Below, piece by piece: positions 54,878-62,814 of a stretch of DNA of 64,000 nt. Source of the DNA: Rhizobium bangladeshense (GTDB lineage: Bacteria > Pseudomonadota > Alphaproteobacteria > Rhizobiales > Rhizobiaceae). The stretch covers positions 372,001 through 436,000 of the forward strand of contig NZ_CP071614.1 of NCBI RefSeq assembly GCF_017357245.1, read 5' to 3'. Position 1 is the first letter of the stretch; each line of letters opens with the position of its first letter. The notes under the pieces are model-generated. The model had not been told where the DNA came from, ran no database searches, and worked only from the letters and a program-made list of their open reading frames with translations. The translations under genes and the position numbers were made by a program.

Positions 54878-55783
54878 TCAGGCGGCCTTGTCGTGATCCC
54901 AGAAGTAAACGGTCGCCGGCTCCGGCTCCCAGACGCGGGCATTCTCGATGCCGGGAAGGTTGACCAGCGCGCGGTATTCCGAGCCGAAGGCGACATATTG
55001 GTCCGTCTCGGCCATGACGGCGGGCTTGCAGGCGATCGGGTCACGCACGACGCCGAAGCCGGACTTGGTGCCGACGACGAAGGTGAAGAAGCCGTCGAGA
55101 TCGTCGAGGGCGCCTGTCAGTGCCTGGCCGAGATCCTTGCCCTTGGCCATTTCGGCCGTCAGATAGGCGGCGGCGACTTCGGAATCGTTCTGCGTCTCGA
55201 AGGTCATGCCTTCGCGAACCAGTTCGCGGCGCAGGTTGTTGTGGTTGGATAACGAGCCGTTGTGCACGAGGCACTGATCGGCGCCGGTCGAGAACGGATG
55301 AGCGCCGAGCGTGGTGACGGCGGATTCCGTCGCCATGCGGGTATGGCCGATGCCGTGGGTTCCGCTCATCGAACGGACGCCGAAGCGCGCCACGACGTCT
55401 TTCGGAAGACCGATTTCCTTGTAGATTTCGACGGTTTCGCCCGATCCCATGAGGCGGACCGCCGGGCGGATGCGTTCGAGCGCCTCGCGCACTGCTCCAA
55501 GCTTGGAGGCATCAAACTCAATGACCGCATGCGTGCTCTTGATCCACACGTGGGCTTTGATGCCGGCTTTGTCGAGATCGCCGGCCAGGCCGTCGAAGTC
55601 CACACCTGGATTGGCGGACTGGATGGTGACTTTCGCCTTGCCCTCGGCAGAGCCGCCATAGATCGCGATGCCGGCCGAGTCCGGTCCGCGATCCGTCATG
55701 GTGATCAGCATATCCGAAAGCAGGTTTCCCAGCTGAGGCTCAAGGCTCTTGTCCTTGAGGAACAATCCAACAATGCCGCACAT
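54878..55783 (-). CDS. mgsA: N-methylglutamate synthase subunit A (class II amidotransferase)
   Basis: A 301-residue N-terminal-nucleophile amidotransferase like the first domain of GltB. 'MCGIVGLF' gives the catalytic Cys2; 'GIGHTRMATES' and 'LVHNGSLSNHNNLRREL' bind the gamma-glutamyl group and 'FETQNDSEVAAAYL' closes the site. It releases methylamine from gamma-glutamylmethylamide for transfer. First gene of the long minus-strand series mgsABC-gmaS-purU-folD-gcvT-dmm-tmm. An A-rich motif lies in its promoter at 55853-55862. Confidence 0.9.
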   Translation of the reverse strand: MCGIVGLFLKDKSLEPQLGNLLSDMLITMTDRGPDSAGIAIYGGSAEGKAKVTIQSANPGVDFDGLAGDLDKAGIKAHVWIKSTHAVIEFDASKLGAVREALERIRPAVRLMGSGETVEIYKEIGLPKDVVARFGVRSMSGTHGIGHTRMATESAVTTLGAHPFSTGADQCLVHNGSLSNHNNLRRELVREGMTFETQNDSEVAAAYLTAEMAKGKDLGQALTGALDDLDGFFTFVVGTKSGFGVVRDPIACKPAVMAETDQYVAFGSEYRALVNLPGIENARVWEPEPATVYFWDHDKAA

Positions 55784-55872
55784 AGCCAGTGCCTCCTTTC
55801 ATTTTGAGAAAGGACTAGCAGGTCCGATTGCCTCCATCAACTGTTAAGAATAATTTTTTCTTCTAAGGCAAA

Positions 55873-56556
55873 TCAGCCTCTGGAGCTCTGCTGTGGATAG
55901 CTGATGATCGAGAGGTATCTGCTCGGCAGTTTTACCAGTTGCTCCGGCCCATGCGGCGCATCGGCGTCGAAGAACAGGCTGTCGCCCGGCTGCATCTGGA
56001 AAAGCTGGTCGCCGTGGCGGTAGATGACCTCGCCTTCGAGCATGTAGAGAAACTCCATGCCCTCGTGCTGGAACGTCGGGAAAACATCGGAATCGGCCGT
56101 CAGCGTGATGAGATAGGGTTCTACGATGACCCCGCTGGTGTTGTTGTCGATATGGCCGAGCAGATTATACTGATGGCCTGCGCGGGTGCCGCGCCGTTCG
56201 AGTTCCACGCCCTGCCCTGCCTTGACGAAAACGGCGTTGCGCGGCTCTTCATAGCGGCGGAAGAAGGCCGTCAGCGGCACGCCGAGCGCCCGCGACAGCG
56301 ATTGCAGCGTCGTCAGCGACGGCGAAATGTTGCCGTTCTCGATCTTTGACAGCATGCCAAGGGAAATGCCGGTCGCGGCCGCGAGATCGGTGACGGTGAT
56401 GCCGAGTTTCTTGCGGTAGGCGCGCACCTCATGGCCGATCGCCATTTCGAGGTTGTTTTCCTTCGGCTCCCGAACAGCGTGCGGATCCTGGGAAAAGGCG
56501 GGGCGCCCGCCCTGCGACTGTTCCGGTTGCCCTGTCGTCTCGAGCTTTGTTTTCAT
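55873..56556 (-). CDS. XRE-family regulator with C-terminal cupin
   Basis: A 227-residue regulator with a lambda-repressor-type helix-turn-helix ('LGITVTDLAAATGISLGMLSKIENG', residues about 50-75) and a cupin domain ('TFQHEGMEFLYMLEGEVIYRHGD' and 'PGDSLFFDADAPHGPEQL'), like PuuR/SutR that respond to amines or sulfur compounds. ATG 56556 (MKTKLE) is chosen over an upstream in-frame ATG at 56613 that enters the neighbouring gene's leader. It lies directly upstream of the mgs operon, on the same strand with 89 bases between. Confidence 0.87.
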   Translation of the reverse strand: MKTKLETTGQPEQSQGGRPAFSQDPHAVREPKENNLEMAIGHEVRAYRKKLGITVTDLAAATGISLGMLSKIENGNISPSLTTLQSLSRALGVPLTAFFRRYEEPRNAVFVKAGQGVELERRGTRAGHQYNLLGHIDNNTSGVIVEPYLITLTADSDVFPTFQHEGMEFLYMLEGEVIYRHGDQLFQMQPGDSLFFDADAPHGPEQLVKLPSRYLSIISYPQQSSRG

Positions 56557-56625
56557 GCTGCTGCCTTCGTTTTGCCGAAAGGCAACCCTATCGCCATAGT
56601 GAAATTTCCTCAACCGTGAAGAAAA

Positions 56626-57585
56626 CTATTCCCGCCGCGCCTCGCGCGGAGCTAGGCCGTAGACGGCACGGAACAGCCGGGAAAAATGGCTCGGACTGGA
56701 AAAACCCGTGGCCATCGCAATCTCCGAGACGGAAAGCGGGCTCTGCTTCAGCAGCCGATGGGCATGCTGCAACCTGATCCGGTGGTATTGATCGAGAAAG
56801 GTTATGCCGAGATGGGCTGAAAAGAGCCGGTCGAGATGGCGGGGGGTGACGCCGGCGATGCGCGCCATGGCGGCTCGGTCGAGCGGCATTTCGATCGTTT
56901 CCTCCATCCGTTCGAGAATGCTGAGCAGGCCGGGGTGGTGGACGCGGTAACGCTCGGCCAGCGAGCCACGCTGGGGGGCCGCCGGCTCGTTGACTTCGGT
57001 GTGGAGATACCAGTCGCTGACCCGACGGGCGAAGTCCGGTCCCATGCGCTCGGCGATCAGCACATGCATCATGTCGAGAGGCGCAATGCCGCCGCCGCAG
57101 GTGATGCGGTTCGCGTCGATCACGAAGCGCGCCTGACGTGGTGTGAGATCGGGGAAAGCTTCGAGGAGGGCGGCCGCATGTTCCCAATGGATGGTGAAGT
57201 CGCGGCGGGCAAGCAGACCTGCGGCGGCCATGAGATAGGGACCGCCCGAGATGCCGCCGATCCTGACACCTTCGCGCGACAATTGCCGCAGGCACGCAAG
57301 CACCCCAGGATAGCCCCAGTCGCGCGGCGAGCCGCCGGCGCAGACGAAGGCCGTCCCGAGATCCGAACCCCTGGCGGGAAGAGGCTCCGCGGGCACGCTG
57401 ACGCCTGAGGAGGAGAGCGCCGGCGCGCCGTCCGGGGAGAAGACCGACAGGCGGTAGATCTCGCGGCCCGCCAGAAGGTTTGCCGCCCTGAGCGGCTCGG
57501 TCGCCGAGGCATAGGACATCAGCGCGAATCCCGGAATCAGGATGAAGCCAATCTCCTGGGTATTTCTGCTATCGCACGAAGGCAT
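56626..57585 (-). CDS. GlxA-family AraC regulator (DJ-1/PfpI fused to AraC)
   Basis: A 319-residue protein with a DJ-1/PfpI-like N-terminal domain ('IGFILIPGFALMSYASATEPLRAAN', then 'GGISGGPYLMAAAGLL') and a C-terminal AraC helix-turn-helix ('MARIAGVTPRHLDRLFSAHLG' and 'VSEIAMATGFSSPSHFSRLFR'). This is the build of GbdR and GlxA regulators, which govern glycine betaine, dimethylglycine and sarcosine use in other bacteria. Divergent from mgdA across 87 bases, it is the likely activator of the mgd operon. Confidence 0.87.
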   Translation of the reverse strand: MPSCDSRNTQEIGFILIPGFALMSYASATEPLRAANLLAGREIYRLSVFSPDGAPALSSSGVSVPAEPLPARGSDLGTAFVCAGGSPRDWGYPGVLACLRQLSREGVRIGGISGGPYLMAAAGLLARRDFTIHWEHAAALLEAFPDLTPRQARFVIDANRITCGGGIAPLDMMHVLIAERMGPDFARRVSDWYLHTEVNEPAAPQRGSLAERYRVHHPGLLSILERMEETIEMPLDRAAMARIAGVTPRHLDRLFSAHLGITFLDQYHRIRLQHAHRLLKQSPLSVSEIAMATGFSSPSHFSRLFRAVYGLAPREARRE

Positions 57586-57672
57586 GTCTCTTTTCTAACC
57601 GTTTATGCCCCTTTTGGGCAAGTGGGCCACGCAGTTTCTGGCATCATCCGACGGTTCTATTCGGATTGACCC

Positions 57673-58923
57673 ATGCGCTATTCCGCTCTTTCGATTTTGT
57701 TCAACGGCCTTCGCGGCAACAAAGGCTGGGCGCCAGCGTGGCGCGACCACGCGCCTAAGCCGCATTACGACGTGGTCATCGTCGGCGGCGGCGGTCATGG
57801 TCTTGCCACGGCCTATTATCTTGCAAAGGAATTCGGCGTAACCAATGTCGCCGTCCTCGAAAAGGGCTATCTCGGCTCCGGCAATATCGGCCGGAACACG
57901 ACGATCATTCGATCGAACTACCTGCTGCCGGGCAACAACCCATTCTACGAGCTGTCTATGAAGCTCTGGGAAGGCTTGGAGCAGGATTTCAATTTCAACG
58001 CCATGGTCTCGCAGCGCGGCGTTCTCAACCTCTTTCATTCCGACGCGCAGCGCGACGCCTATACGCGCCGCGGCAATGCGATGCGGCTGCACGGCGTCGA
58101 CGCCGAGCTTCTCGACCGGCAGGCGGTGCGCAGGAAATTGCCTTTCCTCGATTTCGACAATGCCCGTTTCCCCGTCATGGGCGGCCTCTTCCAGCCGCGC
58201 GGCGGCACGGTGCGCCACGACGCAGTCGCCTGGGGTTATGCCCGCGGCGCGGACAGCCGCGGCGTCGACATCATCACCCAGTGCGAGGTGACCGGCATCC
58301 GCAGGGAAAACGGCCGGGTGACAGGCGTCGAAACCAGCAGAGGCTTCATTGGCTGCGGCAAGCTGGCGCTTGCGGCCGCCGGCAATTCCACCGTCGTCGC
58401 TGATATGGCCGGCCTTCGTCTGCCGATCGAAAGCCATGTGCTGCAGGCCTTCGTCTCCGAAGGGCTGAAACCCTTCATCGACAATGTCGTCACTTTCGGC
58501 GCCGGGCACTTTTACGTGTCCCAGTCGGACAAGGGCGGGCTGGTCTTCGGCGGGGACATAGACGGCTACAATTCCTATGCCCAGCGCGGCAATCTTGCCA
58601 CGGTCGAGCACGTCGCCGAAGCCGGACTGGCGATGATCCCGTCGCTGTCGCGTGTGCGCTACCTCCGCTCCTGGGGCGGCGTCATGGATATGAGCATGGA
58701 CGGCTCGCCGATCATCGACCGCACCCATATCGACAATCTCTATCTCAACGCCGGCTGGTGTTACGGCGGCTTCAAGGCCACACCCGCCTCCGGCTTCTGT
58801 TACGCCCATCTGATCGCCCGCAATACACTGCACCAGACGGCCCGCGCCTTCCGGCTCGACCGCTTTGCGAGCGGCTATGCGATCGACGAAAAGGGCGTCG
58901 GCGCCCAGCCCAATCTGCACTGA
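57673..58923 (+). CDS. mgdA: N-methylglutamate dehydrogenase subunit A (sarcosine oxidase beta-like)
   Basis: A 416-residue SoxB-type flavoprotein. 'VIVGGGGHGLATAYYLAKEFG' at residues 36-56 binds FAD, 'NTTIIRSNYLLP' includes the His/Arg-like flavin attachment region, and 'LYLNAGWCYGGFKATPASG' is typical. Without further evidence it would be called sarcosine oxidase beta, but next to mgsABC and gmaS, N-methylglutamate dehydrogenase is favoured; it oxidises N-methylglutamate to glutamate and a THF-bound C1 unit. First gene of mgdABCD. Confidence 0.85.
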   Translation: MRYSALSILFNGLRGNKGWAPAWRDHAPKPHYDVVIVGGGGHGLATAYYLAKEFGVTNVAVLEKGYLGSGNIGRNTTIIRSNYLLPGNNPFYELSMKLWEGLEQDFNFNAMVSQRGVLNLFHSDAQRDAYTRRGNAMRLHGVDAELLDRQAVRRKLPFLDFDNARFPVMGGLFQPRGGTVRHDAVAWGYARGADSRGVDIITQCEVTGIRRENGRVTGVETSRGFIGCGKLALAAAGNSTVVADMAGLRLPIESHVLQAFVSEGLKPFIDNVVTFGAGHFYVSQSDKGGLVFGGDIDGYNSYAQRGNLATVEHVAEAGLAMIPSLSRVRYLRSWGGVMDMSMDGSPIIDRTHIDNLYLNAGWCYGGFKATPASGFCYAHLIARNTLHQTARAFRLDRFASGYAIDEKGVGAQPNLH

Positions 58924-58935
58924 GGACATTCGACC

Positions 58936-59217
58936 ATGGCAAGCCTGATTTCCTGTCCGCATTGCGGCGTCCGGCCCAGGGAGGAATTCTCGATCCGCGG
59001 CGATGCGAACCTTGTCCGGCCGGCGCCGGATGCCGGCGCCGATGCCTGGTACGACTATGTCTACCTCCGCGACAATCCGCGCGGCCGCCATAGCGAATAC
59101 TGGCACCATTCTTCCGGATGCCGTCGCTGGCTGATCGTCGAACGAGATACCGTCACCCATGCGGTCCATGGCGTCCGGGATGCCGCCCTTTCCAAAATCG
59201 GCGGAGAAGCGGTATGA
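58936..59217 (+). CDS. mgdB: N-methylglutamate dehydrogenase subunit B (sarcosine oxidase delta-like)
   Basis: A 93-residue SoxD-type zinc subunit. Cys7 and Cys10 ('SCPHCG') and the later 'HHSSGCRRW' give the expected CCHC zinc set, and 'YVYLRDNPRGRHSEYWHH' is diagnostic. The final codons overlap the mgdC start (ATGA at 59214-59217). It stabilises the heterotetramer. Confidence 0.9.
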   Translation: MASLISCPHCGVRPREEFSIRGDANLVRPAPDAGADAWYDYVYLRDNPRGRHSEYWHHSSGCRRWLIVERDTVTHAVHGVRDAALSKIGGEAV

Positions 59218-62160
59218 CGAGTTTCCGTCTTTCCTCCGGCGGCCGCATCGACCGCACTAGAACACTCGGCTTCACCTTCGACGGCAAGGCGCTCGAAGGC
59301 CATCCGGGCGACACACTCGCCTCGGCGCTGCTTGCCAACGGTATCAAGCTCGTCGGCCGCAGTTTCAAATATCACCGCCCGCGCGGCGTGCTGACCGCCG
59401 GTGCTGCCGAACCGAACGCGCTGGTGACGACAGGCAGCGGCGGGCGCACCGAGCCAAACACACGCGCGACAATGATCGAGCTCTATGAGGGGTTGGCGGC
59501 CAAGAGCCAGAACCGCTGGCCATCGCTCGGCTTCGATCTCGGCGCGGTCAATGGGCTGCTCTCGCCCTTCCTCAGCGCCGGCTTCTACTACAAGACCTTC
59601 ATGTGGCCGGCGGCGCTCTGGGAAAAGCTCTATGAGCCGCTGATCCGCAAGGCGGCGGGCCTCGGGCGGGCCTCCTATGAGCCCGATCCCGATGCCTACG
59701 AGAAATGCTGGGCCCACTGCGATCTACTGGTGATTGGCGCCGGCCCGGCCGGTCTGGCCGCAGCGCTGACGGCAGGCCGCGCAGGCGCGCGCGTCATCCT
59801 CGCCGACGAGGGAGCAGAACTTGGCGGCAGCCTGCTTCCCGAAAGCGGCGCGGTTGAAGGCAAACCCGCTGATACCTTTCTTGGCGAGCTGCTTGCCGAA
59901 CTCGAAGGGCTTGCGAATGTGCGCCGCCTGCGGCGCACGACTGTTTTCGGCTGGTACGACGACAATATGTTCGGCGCGGTGGAGCGGGTGCAGAAGCATG
60001 TGGCGATGCCCGATCCGGATCGTCCGGTGGAACGGCTGTGGCGCATCATTGCCCGGCAGGCGATCCTTGCGACGGGGGCCGAGGAGCGGCCGCTCGTCTT
60101 CGGCGGCAACGATATTCCCGGCGTGATGATGGCCGGCGCCATGCGCAGCTATCTCAACCGGCAGGCAGTGGCGCCGGGCACAAGCACGGTGATCTTCACC
60201 ACCAACGATGCCGGTTACCGCACCGCCGCCGACCTTGAAGCGGCCGGACTCGGCGTTGCGGCGATCGTCGACAGCCGCGCGGATGCGTGCAAGGCCTGGC
60301 AGGGCCGCGCCGAGGTGCTGCAGGGCGCCCGGGTGATCGATGCGTTCGGCGGCAAGCGCCTGCACGGCGTCAGCGTCGAGTCCGAAGACGGTGTGCGTCG
60401 GATCGAAGCCGATGCACTTGCCATGTCGGGCGGCTGGAGCCCGATCATCCATCTTGCCTGCCATCGCGGCGGCAAACCGCAATGGTCGCAGGAGCATCCG
60501 CCTTTCTGGCTCCGGCTGCGCAGGATGGTCTTGCCGTTGCCGGCTCGGCTGCCGGCCTCGCGCAAATCACCGCCTGCCTCGGCGATGGCGCCGCAAAGGC
60601 GGCCGCCGCCCTGAAGTCGATCGGTTTCGCAGCGGAACCGGCCTTTGCCTCAGCCACCGATACGGCTCAGCGCACGAAGCCGCTCTGGTCGGTTAAAGGC
60701 GCGAAGGGCAAGGCCTTTGTCGATTACCAGAACGATGTGCATCTCAGGGATCTCGGCCTCGCCGTCCGTGAAGGCTACGGTCATGTCGAACTTGCCAAGC
60801 GTTACACCACCAGCGGCATGGCGACCGACCAGGGCAAGCTTTCCAACATCAACGCCATCGGCATTCTCGCCGAGGCGCGCGGCGTATCGCCCGCCGAGGT
60901 GGGTACGACGACTTTCCGGCCCTTCTATACGCCGGTTTCCTTCGGCGCCTTGACCGGGGCATCGCGCGGCAAAGATTTCCAGCCGGCGCGCAAATCGCCG
61001 CTGCACGGCTGGGCGAAAAAGAACGGCGCGGTCTTCGTCGAGACAGGTCTCTGGTATCGCTCCTCCTGGTTCCCGCGGGCCGGCGAGACGACCTGGCGCG
61101 AGAGCGTCGATCGCGAAGTGCTGAACATCAGAAAGAATGCCGGCCTCTGCGACGTCTCGACCCTCGGCAAGATCGAAATCTTCGGCCGCGATGCCGCGAC
61201 CTTCCTCGATCGGATCTATTGCAATAGCTTCGCCAAGCTCCCCGTCGGCAGGGCGCGCTATGGCATCATGCTGCGCGAGGACGGCTTTATCTATGACGAC
61301 GGCACCACCAGCCGGTTCAGCGACGAGCATTTCTTCATGACGACGACGACCGCGCTTGCCGCGGGCGTCCTCACCCATCTCGAATTCTGCGCCCAGACGC
61401 TCTGGCCAGAGCTCGACGTCTGCTTCGCCTCCTCGACCGATCAGTGGCGCAGATGGCCGTGGCCGGGCCGAAGTCGCGCGCCATTCTCTCGCAGATCGTC
61501 GACGAGGACATATCCGACGCCGCCTTCCCTTCATGAGCGCCCGCGAGGTTCACTGTTTGGCGGCCGCCTCGAAGGCCGGCTCTTCCGGATCTCCTTCTCG
61601 GGCGAACTCGCCTACGAGCTTGCCGTGCCTGCTGGTTACGGCGAAGGCGTCGCCGACGCCGTCATGGCATCAGGCGAGAACACGGCATCTGCGCTTACGG
61701 CGCCGAAGCGCTCGGCGTCATGCGAATCGAAAAGGGCCATATCACCCATGCGGAATCAACGGCACGGTGACGCCAGGCGACCTCGGCTTCGGCCGCATGG
61801 TTTCGTCGACCAAGCCCGATTTCATCGGCAAGGCGATGCTCGCGCGCAAGGCCTGCAGGATCCCGAGCGCCCGCGCCTCGTCGGCGTCAAGCCGCTCAAC
61901 CCGGCAAGCGGCTTTCGCACCGGCTCGCACATCCTGGCGGAGGGCGCTGCGGCGACGCTCGAAAACGATCAGGGCTACGTTACGTCAAGCGCCTTCTCGC
62001 CGAGCCTCGGCCATACGATCGGCCTGGCGCTCGTCCGGCGCGGGCCTGAGCGCGTCGGCGAAAGGTGACGGTCTGGAACGGCCTGCGCAATGAATTCACC
62101 GATGCGGTGCTCTGCCATCCCGTCTTTATCGATCCCGAAAACGAGAAGCTCCATGCCTGA
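59214..62160 (+). CDS. mgdC: N-methylglutamate dehydrogenase subunit C (sarcosine oxidase alpha-like), interrupted by eight one-base losses
   Basis: The protein begins 'GFTFDGKALEGHPGDTLASALLANG', a [2Fe-2S]-like fold, with the FAD/NAD motif 'LVIGAGPAGLAAALTAGRAG' near residue 175 and a C-terminal GcvT-like THF domain. It reads well up to about 60500, then changes frame. Apparent one-base losses lie near 60500, 61447, 61531, 61560, 61676, 61755, 61851 and 62065; most shorten a GGG, TTT or AAA run by one. Restoring one base at each joins conserved protein to a stop at 62158-62160, giving about 984 residues, a normal length for SoxA. The frame sum (eight losses) predicts exactly the stop frame seen. 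I take these as sequence errors; a real pseudogene is less likely. The enzyme transfers the methyl group of N-methylglutamate to THF. Confidence 0.85.
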
Positions 62161-62695
62161 TCTTCCCCAGCACCGGTCGGTTCTCGCCGGGACGGCACAT
62201 AGCAGCATAGCGGCATCAGGCATCCGGCTAGAAGCCCTGCCGGAGGCCATCTGCTGCATGTGCTCGGCGCGATCGAACCGGCGGCGCTTGCGGCTGAGCT
62301 GGCGAAAGCGGGCTTTGCGGAAAGTTCGATCCGCAAGCCGGTTTCAGGCAATGGTTCGTCGCCGGCGACCAGCCGCTTGCCCACGCAGGTCTGAGGCTCT
62401 TACGGCGGCGCTTGCGGGAAAAGCCTTCGTCACGGACCAGAGCCACGGCCGCATCCGCATCGGCGTTTCCGGCCACTCCTCAAGGTTGCTTCTTTCCAAA
62501 GGCACGGCGGTCGATCTCGATCCTGCCGCCTTTGCGGAAGGCAGTTCTGTGATGACGATGGTCGGTCACATCTCGGTGCAGATCGCCCGCACTGGCGACG
62601 ACACCTTCGAGCTGACGGTCCTGCGCAGCTTCGCCGAAAGCCTCTGGGAGGATCTCAGCTACATGGCCGCGAGCGCCGTAAAGGACGAGGCATGA
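62153..62695 (+). CDS. mgdD: N-methylglutamate dehydrogenase subunit D (sarcosine oxidase gamma-like), with three one-base losses
   Basis: Starts at ATG 62153, overlapping the mgdC end by eight bases, and ends 'AASAVKDEA'. The start (MPDLPQHRSVLAG) and the end ('GRIRIGVSGHSSRLLLSKGTAVDLD', 'MTMVGHISVQIARTG', 'FAESLWEDLSYMA') are SoxG-like and share a frame, but between about 62244 and 62402 the sense moves through the other two frames. One-base losses near 62244 (GAAGG), 62351 (AAA) and 62402 account for it, and as three losses keep the frame the gene looks open although the middle is wrong. The restored protein is about 181 residues. Confidence 0.82.
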   Translation: MPDLPQHRSVLAGTAHSSIAASGIRLEALPEAICCMCSARSNRRRLRLSWRKRALRKVRSASRFQAMVRRRRPAACPRRSEALTAALAGKAFVTDQSHGRIRIGVSGHSSRLLLSKGTAVDLDPAAFAEGSSVMTMVGHISVQIARTGDDTFELTVLRSFAESLWEDLSYMAASAVKDEA

Positions 62696-62814
62696 GATGT
62701 GCTCCAGCGCTGCCTGTCTTTTCAGGCGGATGCTGTAGCGCTTCCAACCTGCGTCGGCCGATGCGCTAAGCGCGTCGCATCAAATTCGATCCGTACACTT
62801 CTGGGCGACAGGCA

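Noticed and set aside
52790..55783. Housekeeping glutamate synthase split in three
   Set aside because: The three domains are separate short genes beside gmaS, the arrangement of N-methylglutamate synthase, not of gltB.
59214..62695. mgdC and mgdD as true pseudogenes
   Set aside because: All breaks are single-base losses, mostly in short runs, and the protein between them is conserved; reading error explains it better. Not proven without raw reads.
57673..62695. Sarcosine oxidase (soxBDAG) as the function of the Sox-like genes
   Set aside because: Sequence alone fits, but neighbouring mgsABC and gmaS make N-methylglutamate dehydrogenase the better call. Sarcosine as a second substrate cannot be excluded.
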